20,444 nucleotides of DNA from Hypsibius dujardini (lineage: Eukaryota; Tardigrada; Eutardigrada; Parachela; Hypsibiidae): NCBI GenBank assembly GCA_001579985.1, contig LRSR01005230.1, positions 1 through 20,444 of the forward strand, given 5' to 3'. Shown here piece by piece: positions 1-8,639 of the stretch; positions within the stretch are counted from its first letter, which is position 1, and each line of letters opens with the position of its first letter. The position numbers were made by a program, and so were the translations under genes. The notes under the pieces were generated by a model. It worked only from the letters and a program-made list of their open reading frames with translations. It did no database searches and had not been told where the DNA came from.

Positions 1-47
1 AGTATATATACATATAGTATATATACATATAGTATATATACATATAG

Positions 48-70
<23 letters not shown>
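1..70. repeat. AT-rich 15-bp tandem repeat running into a (TA)n tract
   Basis: Three exact 15-bp units with the pattern AGTATATATACATAT lie at 1-15, 16-30 and 31-45. They are followed by a nearly pure TA run to about 70. The array probably continues upstream of the window. It lies just 5' of the pseudokinase exon that starts at 142, so it is probably intronic. Confidence 0.9.
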
Positions 71-79
<9 letters not shown>

Positions 80-141
80 CTGCGACCAGGTAACGTTTCT
101 CTTTGTGCGCTTTAACACTTAGTTTTTCATGATTTTTGCAG

Positions 142-1459
142 ATCCCTCGTTGCAGCCGATTTCCACATCCGCGTTCCCATGTGTGGTGGTGGTCAAGCGA
201 GGATTTCTTCTTGACGATTCCACGAAGACGCCTATTGTCATAAAGGACATAAGTGTTCTCCAGGCCCAAAACGGAGACCAGCAAGCAAATACCTTGTTCG
301 AAAAGCTGGGAACATCTTTGTCGGAACTGCTGAAACTGAGGCACATTAACATTGTCAGACATTTGCTCGTCCAGTCGTCCGAATCGAACCGTTTGACGTC
401 CCGTGTTGTGATGCAGTTTTGTTCAGGTGAGTCACCTCCAGGGGTCTTCCAACATTACTAACTGATAGATCTTTAGAAAATAAGCAAAGCAGTAACAACA
501 AATCACTTACCGACCAAATTCTTCAGCATCTCAAATTGGTCGTTAATTACAAGATGTTTCGCTAAATTTTAGCCGAACATAAACAGTAAACAGATGAAGA
601 ATCGTTTAATAAACTCATTTTGAAATGGGGTCGTTTGGCGACCCAGCCTTCAAGTTATTCAAACTTGCGCGGTGAGAGTACGTTTGGTGAATTTTTCTGA
701 GTTCTCGCAGTCTTGATTTTGCAGCAATGCTTCCAGACGAAATAAGCTGACGCATTTGTTTGCCAAAGAATTCGTGTTATGTCACTAACTTTGACGGGTA
801 ATCTCATGGAAATCGGTCGGTCGATTCGAGGTTACGAGCCACTAAATGATTCCCCACGGTTGCAGAAAATACTTACGCACATTAATGCCACTCGTGTTTC
901 AGGTGGAACCCTGACTGCAAAAATGGCAGGGGCGCCGCTAGCCGTCTCCGAAATCAAGGCTTGGGGAACGGACATTTTGAACGGGTTGGCGTTTCTACAT
1001 GGCCTGGGAACCGCCCACAAGTGCCTCTACGCGGACCACGTGATGCTTCATGAGAAAGCCGACGGTCAACTTATTGCCAAGCTCATCTCCATCCCACGCA
1101 TTCCAGAACTGCTACGCGCTACCGGGCAGTCATACAATCCATGCCCACCGTCGCCTCCGTGCCTTCCCAAGTCGTTCTACCCGCCGGCCAAGGAACGGGT
1201 TGGACGGCCAACCGACACCTGGCATTTTGGTTGCCTGTTGATTCAGATGGTGAGCGGACAAGTGCCGGAGACAAGGCGAGAAGAGCGTATGATTGGAGGA
1301 GTGAAGACCACCGTGCCAGTCCCGCAGATCCCCAGCGGAACGCCGAGGCAATTTGCGACGGTGATAGAGCGCTGCTTAGAGGCTGACTATGCAAAGCGCC
1401 AGCATGCGACAGTTCTGGCCTCGTTGTGGTCTTTCTGGGTCACCGATCATGCGACCTAA
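142..1459 (+). CDS. 3' end of a MAP3K-like protein kinase gene, probable pseudokinase (two exons)
   Basis: Exons 142-426 and 903-1459 are joined by a GT-AG intron (CAG|GTGAGT at 426/427, TTTCAG| at 902) in consistent phase, and the stop is TAA. Upstream exons lie outside the window, because exon 142 starts at a TTTTTGCAG acceptor in mid-codon. The first exon holds an N-lobe: beta3-type VIKDISV with the lysine, then a helix C region ending LLKLRHINIVRHL. The junction restores a hinge of the form MQFCSGGTL, typical of STE/MAP3K kinases. The C-lobe follows with ILNGLAFLHGLGTAHK and PTDTWHFGCLLIQMVSGQVPE. Catalytic residues are degraded: the HRD aspartate position reads HKC, the following Asn is His, no DFG is visible (AKLISIPRI in that place), and APE is PPA. 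I infer a catalytically dead signalling or scaffold kinase. The fold is fairly sure; the subfamily is not. Confidence 0.75.
427..902 (+). other. intron of the pseudokinase gene
   Basis: This 476-nt intron has a GTGAGT donor and a TTTCAG acceptor. An open frame runs across its 3' part from about 779 into the exon, but the spliced junction at 426/903 gives a better kinase hinge (FCSGGTL). I therefore treat 779-902 as intron rather than coding sequence. An alternative first exon there cannot be excluded. Confidence 0.65.
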
Positions 1460-1683
1460 ACGTTTTCGTTTTTCCTTGTAAGAGTGTGTGTGCGCCCTCG
1501 CACGCCTATACTGTATAATCGTAGCTCTGCTATTTCAATAACTATCGCTGTTGCGTTTAGTGGCAAAGCCGTTTCTGTATCTAACCACGCTTCATGCTGT
1601 ATATTACCTAGAAGAGAGGTTCCGGATTGTTGAATTGTCCAACGCCTCGTACAATCAGAAGGTTCAATGTCTTCTCCTGCGAG

Positions 1684-1747
1684 ATGGAAGCGGGAGAAAT
1701 GAAGAAACAACCATTCAGAATCCCGTTTTGTAAAAATTACCAATCCG
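1684..1747 (+). CDS. possible first coding exon of a CCCH zinc-finger-like protein (weak)
   Basis: An ATG at 1684 opens 21 codons containing RIPFCKNYQSG, followed by a GTGCGT donor-like site at 1748. The sequence CKNYQSG resembles the first half of a CCCH zinc finger (Cys, then an aromatic, then a Gly before the next Cys). Unspliced, the frame reads on to a second Cys (GACP) and then enters the 50-bp tandem array. I could not find an exon supplying the remaining Cys and His. Weak exon-like segments at 2533-2611 (between TTTTAG and GTGAGT) and 2690-2713 (after TTTGCAG, ending TGA) are in mutually compatible phase but unproven. This may be chance. Confidence 0.2.
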
Positions 1748-1770
1748 GTGCGTGTCCCTCGACGATCAAG

Positions 1771-1907
1771 TCTTATAGCCAAGTCTATGTTATAGCTTAT
1801 CAAGAAGCCTATATCCTATGTCTTTTAGCCAAGTCTATGTTATAGCTTATCAAGAAGCCTATATCCTATGCCTTATAGCCAAGTCTATGTTATAGCTTAT
1901 CAAGAAG
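1771..1907. repeat. 50-bp tandem repeat, 2.7 copies
   Basis: Units start at 1771, 1821 and 1871. Each contains the core AGCCAAGTCTATGTTATAGC, and they differ at only a few bases. The third unit is cut after 37 bases. Near identity points to recent duplication. The array is noncoding on either strand as far as I can see. Confidence 0.93.
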
Positions 1908-2784
1908 ACCGGTCAAGTACCGATCGTTTTCATCTTTTCCCTTCTTTGTGCGATCCGCATCCGAGCACGTGTTTCTCGCCTTCCTGATAGATCTTGCTGC
2001 TGGCTAAGAAGAACACTTGCAGAGCCAGACATTGTTAAGCTTAGATAATTCTGATGGGGATGGCAAACACGTTCACTAAGCTAAAATCAAAACGAAAAGA
2101 ATGATCGTTGTTTGTTAGGTCTTAGTTTACCGTACAGTGGAGTAGTTGCAGCCTTTAAATTGTCTTGTCTTGTGGTTAATGTCAAATACAGATTAAATCG
2201 ACTAAGATTAGTAATTTTTGCAGCTAAATATTATCTACTAACTAACGCTCTCTTTTAGTGCTACTATTTGTCAACTGAAGATAAGAGTTACTACTGTAAA
2301 CGCCTTTAGTTCACTCGTTTAATTAAATTATGCTATCTTTGGGTGTTGACACAAATTACGGAGGACTTTTTATACGCTCACGGGATTTGTTGCGCTGAAG
2401 CTGCTGGCGAACCAACGCACGCTCAGCTGTAGTGCCATATTCCTTCCGCAGAAAGAATTTTTTTTGTAATCTTCCGTACTGGAATGGATGGACTTATGAA
2501 TTTCAAAAGGACCATATTTGTAAAAATTTTAGCCATCCCACGGCGTTCGGCGACCTTAGTGACCCAAAAGAGTCAAAACCGATCGATTTTGACAAATATA
2601 CTCGACCATTGGTGAGTCAGCAAAAATCAAACGTTTTGATCGTTAATTTTCTACCAACAGCTGAAGTTCCAAAACGATTTCATTTGCAGGGATACGTCAA
2701 CCGGTCTCTATGAAAAATAAGAGGTCTCCGCGTCGTCATCTGACGACATTTTTTGGGCGCTAACGGGTTTACTATCATTTCGGC
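1908..2784. other. AT-rich stretch without a convincing gene
   Basis: No ORF with recognisable homology is visible. A 93-codon open stretch at 2432-2713 on + starts from a non-specific ATG and reads across splice-like sites (TTTTAG at 2532, GTGAGT at 2612, TTTGCAG at 2689). It is discussed with the weak zinc-finger candidate. Nothing else is supportable here. Confidence 0.5.
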
Positions 2785-2896
2785 GATCCTGGCCGGCCAT
2801 CGCTTGAGTGGCGATCCTGGCCGGCCATCGCTTGAGTGGCGATCCTGGCCGGCCATCGCTTGAGTGGCGATCTTGGCCGGCCATCGCTTGAGTGGC
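2785..2896. repeat. 28-bp GC-rich tandem repeat, four copies
   Basis: Four units start at 2785, 2813, 2841 and 2869. Each contains CTGGCCGGCCATCGCTTGAG or a one-base variant, with the GGCCGGCC palindrome inside. Open frames on the minus strand through this block are repeat translations, not genes. Confidence 0.95.
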
Positions 2897-2972
2897 AATC
2901 CAATTGAGCGGTCCTTTGTCATAAAAAAACCGTGCTGAAAGTCTCATTGCACCCACTTCTCTGTAAAAAAAC

Positions 2973-3012
2973 TGTTGTTGTTGTTGTCGTTGTTGTCGTT
3001 GTTGTCGTTGGT
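2973..3012. repeat. GTT/GTC trinucleotide tract
   Basis: This is an imperfect (GTT)n run with regularly spaced GTC units, ending in GTTGGTGGTGG. On the minus strand it reads as polythreonine, which explains the threonine-rich open frame there. Confidence 0.85.
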
Positions 3013-3377
3013 GGTGGACGACCTCTCAAAAACGGCACTTGAAGAAAAAAATTGTCTATCACCCGATCTCCAGTTTTGTTCCACCGAATTCGGGGTGTCC
3101 ACCGCGACACCGGCGCGCGAAACAATTAACTAGACAAACACCGAAAACAACAAATCTCCAGTTCAGCCAATATAGCGCCATGGTCCTGTATAGCCCTGTA
3201 CACCATGGTCATATGGTTGTGTCTAATGAACGGTGTATTAATGCATAATATACATACACACCGCGCCGTGTGACCGTATAATCGCGATGCCCCTAAACTG
3301 ATTTTTCGCCTATAAAAAAAGTGTTTTGCTGTGAAACGCAGAGCATTGAGGTGTTTTTCTTTACATGGCGCTATAAG

Positions 3378-3562
3378 AAGTTCCACGTTGTCTGCATGGT
3401 AAGGGTTGTGTCTTGGAGAGGGAGCTAAAGGAGGCGGGGTTTACCGTGGAACGTTTGGGTTTCATCGCGCAGAACCTCTACCCTGAGGGCTGGCAGTATG
3501 ATGGACGGGAGCGTTGCGGAGTGATCGGAGTGAAACCGCCAGTCAGCACACGCACTGCATGA
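3378..3562 (+). CDS. orphan 3'-terminal exon, methyltransferase-like C-terminus
   Basis: An open frame follows an AG acceptor candidate at 3376-3377 and ends with TGA at 3560-3562. An AATAAA polyadenylation signal at 3575-3580 supports a genuine 3' end. The peptide contains LERELKEAGFTVERLGFI, then NLYPEGWQYDGRERCG and VIGVKP. This resembles the last helix-strand pair and final strand of class I SAM-dependent methyltransferases, where a helix ending in AGF precedes a beta strand and a closing hydrophobic strand. The SAM-binding part (a G-x-G loop) should lie upstream, but I find no such exon between 1460 and 3377. The exon may be the end of a gene with a long intron, or a truncated gene copy. 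The family assignment rests on pattern recognition only. Confidence 0.45.
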
Positions 3563-3574
3563 TAGTACTCGCAA

Positions 3575-3580
3575 AATAAA
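3575..3580 (+). terminator. polyadenylation signal AATAAA
   Basis: AATAAA lies 13 bases after the stop codon of the methyltransferase-like exon and is the expected position for its 3' end processing. Confidence 0.5.
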
Positions 3581-3980
3581 TCATTCAATCAAAGCGTAGC
3601 TTTTCTTTGTCAGCCATTATACTCGCATTTGGTTGACGTTGTAGGTGTCTCTCGGTTGACTAATTCGTGAAATCGTGCGCGGGCGTGGCCAAACTTACCT
3701 CTTACGCCGCATGCGTTACCCTCGTCGTAAGGAGCAGTGGGCCTTACGCGGTGACGTAAGCACGGTGTAAGAACAATTCAGTATACTTAACCCTGGTCAA
3801 TTTACTGGAATTTGACTCAAAATTCTAAGCAACAGTAGCAACTAGCCATCTGGGTTGTAGAAAACTATGAACTCAACTGAAATAGAAAATTTAGAGGCCG
3901 ATTTTTGTCGCGCATGCCACCGTTTGAGTAACTAAACTTTTCGTCCGTTAAAAGACCATTCGCGTACGTCAATAGAAGTA
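3581..3980. other. intergenic stretch, no gene seen
   Basis: No coding frame is convincing. Several short TTACGC/GCGTAA motifs recur near 3700-3770 in both orientations (CTTACGCCGC, CCTTACGCGG, GACGTAAGC), which gives weak local dyad symmetry. I see no further structure. Confidence 0.5.
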
Positions 3981-4126
3981 GGGATGGCATCAAATGGCGA
4001 AAATCTAGAGTTTGATTTGATTTGATTTTGAAAGTCATTTTATCATTTGATTTCTTATCACTCCTTTTTCACATGAAACATGATTTGATTTGATTTGATT
4101 TGAATTTGACATTTAATGCCATCCCC
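3981..4126. mobile_element. short inverted-repeat element, MITE-like
   Basis: The left end GGGATGGCATCAAATG (3981-3996) matches the reverse complement of the right end around 4110-4126 with a single mismatch, giving roughly 16-bp terminal inverted repeats. The 146-bp interior is made mostly of TGATT/TTTGA repeats. No clear target-site duplication is visible, and there is no coding capacity. It could be a non-autonomous DNA transposon or a simple-repeat palindrome. Confidence 0.55.
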
Positions 4127-4429
4127 AAGCAGAAGGGATTTGTATTTCAAGATAGAAAACAGAGACACGAGGAAAAGAAATCGAATGATGGAATTGCAGA
4201 AATATTCGGTTTACGATCTGGTATTTTCAAAAATGACGCAGAATTCAAGAAGAGCATTGCTTAAGGTTACCTTATGTTAACGCTACGCCGACTGCTTCAA
4301 CCTCTGCTCCATAGAGCAAGCGTACACTTTTGATACGCTACTCTTACGCCGAAAGTGCCTCAACCTCTCTATTGAAATCAGTTCTCCATTATCCCACAGA
4401 GGCAGGCGCAATCTAGAGCCATATGATTT

Positions 4430-4530
4430 GTTTACGTATTGAAAATACGTACATGACGTACACGTATGTACGTAAATACGTACGTATATACGTATTGTTT
4501 ACGTATTGGTATACGTATATTTTATTAGGT
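4430..4530. repeat. TACGTA-rich palindromic simple repeat
   Basis: The motif TACGTA and variants (GTACGT, TATACG) recur about every 8 to 12 bases. The resulting tyrosine- and valine-rich open frames on both strands reflect this repeat and are not genes. Confidence 0.75.
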
Positions 4531-4540
4531 TCTGAAATTG

Positions 4541-4680
4541 GCGGTGCGGTTTGCGGTTTGAGGGTGCCAGCCCGCGGGCTGCGGCGGTGCGGTTTTAAGG
4601 GTTGCCTGCGGTGCGGTGCGGGCCGCGGTTTAGAAAATAGGTCGCGGTGCGGGCTGCGGTTCAATTTTTTCTAACCGCGC
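4541..4680. repeat. GC-rich TGCGG repeat patch
   Basis: Many degenerate copies of TGCGG/GCGGTGCGG lie between AT-rich flanks. This is a sharp compositional island with no coding signal. Confidence 0.7.
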
Positions 4681-4853
4681 AGGGCTCTACTCAGGAGGAA
4701 TGTCAGAAATCTCTGCATGCCGCCTTGAGACTGTCTAATTCGCCGGGATGCGACACTAACATTACCAATTTAATTACCAATTTATTCTGACGTCAACAGA
4801 CTGAATTATACACACAGTATAAGACAGGAAGCCGACATTTGGGGGTGGGATCA

Positions 4854-5998
4854 CCCGATGCGAAAGTGAATTTTTGCAAGTAAGCTGGATGACTTAGTTT
4901 ACCCCAAAACTAAGGCAATCATTGTCATTTTTGCTAAGTTCCGACTGTCGATAAGTAGAAACTAAGTAAAAAGGCAACCTTAGCTTTAACTGTCCTGGTT
5001 TGCCTTACGTACCGGCAGGCTCGTTGTCAACAATCCTAAACTAGCGCATGTGTGACTGACTTACCTATCCCGTGCCTTAGTTCGGCTTGTTATGGGTTAT
5101 GGGTTAGCCTAATCAGAAAATGCCCAAACTGAAGTGTTCATCCCTTAGTCGAAAGCTCATCGTCGACTAAGGAACATTTAGGCGAAGGCACGTGCTCCAA
5201 GCCAAGCAAGAAACACTTCAAAAAATTTCAAAGACTCAAAAACCATTTTGGGATCTTCTGCCCTTTCATGGCTTCCGTCATTTTAAAAGGTATGAGATTC
5301 CTCTATTTTTATTCGGCAATGATATCTTGCACGAAAGGCTTTTGTTGAAGATTATTTCAAGTACATTTTTTTCTTTTGCAGGAACCAAGATAAAAACCCG
5401 AAGGATGGCTTTGTTTTGTCGACCGGTTGCCATCAATTGCAGATTATTTTGTGAATTAAGGGCGGTGCATGCGTTTCGTTTTTTTAGTTTCTGTTGCGGG
5501 TCACTTATCAGCCCATCATTAACAGATTGTCTTTCTCCCCATAGGTGAAAGTCGATCCCATCCAAGCGTACCTTTTTCATCTTTTTGGCCTCTTCCACAA
5601 CCATTTTGTTCAATGCTAGTTGTTTTTTAACCAGCAGACAGTATTGCGCTTTTGTGCTCCGTTATAAGTGCTGCGAAGGTTGTTGTTTTCACCATACTTT
5701 CTGAGAAACGTTATTTTCTGTCCTGATTTATGTGCATGGCCAAATTAAATTCAGTAGATTGATTGATTGGTTGTCGCTTTAAATGCCAAGTTTTGCTTGG
5801 TTGGGAATAGGCTACGAGGCTAGTCGGAGCTAAGGCAGTTTGGGATAGCTGACTAGGCTAAACTAAGGTAGCGCCGAGTATTCCTCTACGTGGATTATAA
5901 CATTGACTGAGCATCAGCGCTAAGCCAGTGGAAACTCAACTAGGGTTCGCCGATAAGCCCATTTTCGCTTAGGGCTGAGGTTCACCTTTCGCATCGGG
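4854..5998. mobile_element. candidate 1.1-kb inverted-repeat element
   Basis: CCCGATGCGAAAGTGAA at 4854-4870 is mirrored by TTCACCTTTCGCATCGGG at 5981-5998, a 17-bp inverted match with one inserted base. CTAAGG and TTAGTTT-like motifs recur near both inner ends. Inside is a splice-flanked open stretch (5192-5613) with no recognisable family. No transposase was found. The inverted ends are real, but the idea that they bound one mobile unit is inference, and no target-site duplication is evident. Confidence 0.4.
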
Positions 5999-6087
5999 CA
6001 ACCTGCACTATGGTGGTCGAGCCGAGAACTTTAGCGCTGAATAGCAACTCAAAAGAGCGTCCGGAAAAGAAATGAGAAACACGTCAC

Positions 6088-6128
6088 GTCACGTGACCAT
6101 GACGTCAAGTGAGCTTTTCATAAAAACG
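6088..6128 (+). promoter_or_regulatory. E-box/CRE palindromes followed by a TATA-like sequence
   Basis: A perfect palindrome GTCACGTGAC (6088-6097, containing the E-box CACGTG) is followed by a full CRE palindrome TGACGTCA (6100-6107). About 10 bases later comes TTCATAAAAACG. The arrangement resembles an animal promoter pointing to +, which would transcribe antisense to the GPCR gene. There is no direct evidence of activity. Confidence 0.3.
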
Positions 6129-6226
6129 AGAAAAGCCAAAAGTTTCCACGCTCATTACAGATCCGTAAAACTTCGAGCAGTTGCGAGGCGCATTGGGGTT
6201 TCCCTCTTGAAAGCTACTACACTACC

Positions 6227-7435
6227 CTAACAATCGACAGCAATGGCGATATCAAGCCTCGGTAACGGCGCGACGGATCCGGCGGGCGTTATCCGGTTCC
6301 CGTAGCGGCGCCACGGCCAGCTAAGATGGCGGGCCAAAGCTCGTTGGCACGCTGTAAAACGGGTTCGGAGCGCTGCCTGCACGTTCGGCAAGGTAAGGGC
6401 GAACAACAACGGATCGACGATGGTTTGACAAGATGACAGGGACTTCACTACAACCAGGTAGGGCTGGACCCACCGTTCAGGGATGCAGTACTTCACCACA
6501 AAGAAGGCGACCCGTGGCCCGTAGAACACGGTGGCACTGGCCGTCAACAGAGCGAGAATGAAGTGCCTCTGACACTGCCTCGGAGCGTTCTCATCCAACA
6601 CAGCCACCTGGGGAGGATAGACCGCTGTATCCAAAGGCAAGTCAACCGCGGTCGCAGGCGATTCGGGATGAACCCTCCTGGTCGCCATATTGGCAGCATG
6701 ACGAGCGACCCTTCGGCCCTCTCGCACCGCTTCGTGCGCCGCGGTGATAAAGAAGGACAGCCACACCGCCACGACCGGAAGCGTGTAGACCACGATGTTG
6801 GTCAGGGAACTGTACACGGGCTGGGCGGCGACGTTGAAGTTACACCAACCGGCGGAAATGCCGCGCGCTCGATAGAGGAGAATGTCCAGCAGCCAGAAGG
6901 GAAACTCCACCAGGCCCAGATAGACCCACAGACCGACGCACAGCAGCACAGAGCGACGTCGCGATTGGCCGGTTCGGAAGGACATCGGTCGGACGATGGC
7001 CCACGCTCGGTTGAGCGCGATCAGACCGTGGGTGTTGAGCATGGCCGCCGACAGCATGCACGAGACCAGCAGGTAAAGGTCACACATCCCGTCGCCGAAG
7101 GGCCAGCGACCGCCGGTGTAGAGGCTAGCCAGCGCCGCAAACGGGTACTGCACCAGCGCGGCGGCCACGTTCAGGCACATCATGTGGACCAGGTTGACGT
7201 TGAAGGCGGTGTGAAGGCCGCGGTCGCGGATGAAGACCGCCATCACGGCGGCATTGCAGAGGAAGCTGAGCGCGCCGAGGGTGAGGTTGAAGATGGGGAA
7301 AAAGGTCCACTCAACTTCGAGGCTGTCGTTCAGTCGGCCTTGGGCTGTCGAGTTTGGGAGAGCGAAATGGCCGAACAGAGAAAGGTTATTAATAATGGTC
7401 AGGCTACTGTCATAACGCGTGTGGGTAGCATTCAT
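6227..7435 (-). CDS. rhodopsin-like (class A) G protein-coupled receptor, intronless
   Basis: The 402-codon single-exon gene encodes a seven-transmembrane receptor of the plasma membrane. The extracellular N-terminus has several N-glycosylation sequons (N2, N17, N28, N36). TM1 carries the conserved Asn (LCNAAV, N61). TM2 has Asn in the LNVAAAL segment where Asp is usual. C118 before TM3 and C198 in the second extracellular loop can form the class A disulfide. TM3 ends LNR (141-143) in place of D/ERY, W170 marks TM4 and P220 marks TM5. The third intracellular loop is long (about 231-291) and basic. TM6 lacks the CWxP motif, and TM7 ends DPLLF in place of NPxxY. Ligand and G-protein coupling are unknown. 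It may belong to a lineage-expanded orphan receptor group. GC content is higher than in the flanks. Confidence 0.85.
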   Translation of the reverse strand: MNATHTRYDSSLTIINNLSLFGHFALPNSTAQGRLNDSLEVEWTFFPIFNLTLGALSFLCNAAVMAVFIRDRGLHTAFNVNLVHMMCLNVAAALVQYPFAALASLYTGGRWPFGDGMCDLYLLVSCMLSAAMLNTHGLIALNRAWAIVRPMSFRTGQSRRRSVLLCVGLWVYLGLVEFPFWLLDILLYRARGISAGWCNFNVAAQPVYSSLTNIVVYTLPVVAVWLSFFITAAHEAVREGRRVARHAANMATRRVHPESPATAVDLPLDTAVYPPQVAVLDENAPRQCQRHFILALLTASATVFYGPRVAFFVVKYCIPERWVQPYLVVVKSLSSCQTIVDPLLFALTLPNVQAALRTRFTACQRALARHLSWPWRRYGNRITPAGSVAPLPRLDIAIAVDC

Positions 7436-8079
7436 TGTTGGAAATGTTGGAAGAGTTGAAAGAGCTGGAAGAGTTTGGGGAAAATTAGTATCCGATGTTA
7501 ACTGCGTGAATGGTGACCTATAGAGTCAACAGTTTCTTCGAAGGAAATATCGCGAAACATGCAAAATGAAGGGAGTGTAGGCAAGCAAAACACGTCAGTT
7601 GGTTTGATCCCCAAGATGTCCAGTCTCATCCTATATGCATGCATATGCGTGCGGGTGCACTGCAGAATCTCGAAAACAAGAACTACGGTTTGTGGCTCTG
7701 TCGATTTTCATGGCGGATTTGCCTCGAACTACCGACTGCGCGGCAGACATCCATAATTAGTTGGGCTTAATTGGAGCATGGCGCTTTTGAAAAGAGGCTT
7801 TTCCGAGCGCTCTTCAATTATTGCCGACCCTGCAATAGGGTCGCACAGTACGGTAATCCCCATAAGTTCATGTGATGTGTGATCTTACGTAATGTGAACA
7901 ACGAACACAACCACTGACTAAAATATATCGGGTGTTTTTTTCTTGGTTTCCAGTACACTATCATAATCAAGGAGAATGGACACCGAGTTTTAACATTTGC
8001 CCAATAAACGCCTGGAATAATCGAACTTTGTAACACTTATACTACATCAAAACAGATGGCCTTTCTCTGGGCTGTGTGA
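7436..8079. other. intergenic stretch upstream of the GPCR
   Basis: This is the presumed 5' flank of the GPCR on the minus strand. I see no TATA box close to the ATG and no convincing ORF. Short open frames at 7559-7756 (+) and 7818-8036 (-) have no recognisable features. Confidence 0.5.
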
Positions 8080-8289
8080 TCAACGAAACGATGCTAGGTG
8101 GGCATCCGGTTGCGTCTGTAGAAACAGCAGCAGAGCAGCATTGAACACCTCAGGTTGCTCCCAATTGGGAGCGTGGCCGGCTTCTCTCAGGACCAATGTC
8201 TCCGCTTGGGCTAGATGACTGGCTTGTAATCGCAGCACGGACGGCGGGATGTACAGATCCGCATCACCGGTCATTAACAGCATTGGAAC
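8080..8289 (-). CDS. orphan terminal exon of an alpha/beta hydrolase
   Basis: On the minus strand an AG acceptor (TTATTCAAG|) is followed by an in-frame exon starting VPMLLMTGDADLYIPP and ending in TGA. GDADLYIPP matches the segment after strand beta7 that carries the catalytic acid of alpha/beta hydrolases. REAGHAPNWEQPEVFN carries the catalytic histidine in its usual GH context. The nucleophile part (GxSxGG) should lie in upstream exons at higher coordinates. I find none in 8290-8640, where the sequence is AT-rich, and the next gene there is divergent. Either a long intron spans the neighbouring genes or this is a truncated copy. The family assignment is fairly secure; whether the gene is functional is not. 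Confidence 0.6.
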   Translation of the reverse strand, partial: VPMLLMTGDADLYIPPSVLRLQASHLAQAETLVLREAGHAPNWEQPEVFNAALLLFLQTQPDAHLASFR

Positions 8290-8585
8290 CTTGAATAAGG
8301 GTGAACAGTTAGTTTACTAAATTTCATTTCAATATCCGTTTTGCCACAAGCAATATTGTCTTGGTTGAGCTAAAATTAGTAGAAAACTAAGTATTTCAGT
8401 TGGAAATTTATATAATTAATTTTTTCTACTAAGTAATATTTTATTTGACAAAAGACGAAAATCAACAAGCAATAACTCCTAATATAGCTGAGCAAAGTCT
8501 TTTTCAGTTGATAAAAAAGCTAAAACTATAAGTAAGTGATTAAAACATTTGGTTTGCGAACCAAACTTGCGAACTTGCATTCCAG
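8290..8585. other. AT-rich intergenic or intronic stretch
   Basis: No coding frame is seen. The stretch separates the minus-strand hydrolase exon from the plus-strand secreted-protein ORF and may hold a promoter for the latter. Confidence 0.5.
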
Positions 8586-8588
8586 TAG

Positions 8589-8596
8589 CGTATATA
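8589..8596 (+). promoter_or_regulatory. TATA box candidate
   Basis: GTATATAA lies about 50 bases upstream of the ATG at 8640. This is a plausible spacing for a core promoter driving the small secreted-protein ORF. It is the clearest TATA element next to an ORF in the window. Confidence 0.45.
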
Positions 8597-8639
8597 ACCG
8601 TCCAGTTATGACGGACTTGCAGTAACATTCCGCTTGACA

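Noticed and set aside
2785-2896. CRISPR-like array
   Set aside because: The 28-bp units are contiguous with no unique spacers, so this is an ordinary tandem repeat in a eukaryotic context.
2680-2956. Repetitive minus-strand open frames of 80-82 codons
   Set aside because: They are translations of the 28-bp tandem repeat, with no start context or homology.
2919-3125. Polythreonine open frame on -
   Set aside because: The threonine run comes from the GTT/GTC simple repeat.
5192-5613. Two-exon gene using GTATGA donor near 5290 and TTTTGCAG acceptor near 5381
   Set aside because: The frames show no recognisable domain, the strands overlap with equally open antisense frames, and the stretch lies inside a candidate repeat element.
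6563-7459. 298-codon open frame on + opposite the GPCR
   Set aside because: It is antisense to a well-supported receptor in GC-rich DNA, is rich in Arg, His, Gln and Gly, and shows no domain. It is best explained as a shadow of the receptor's codon bias.
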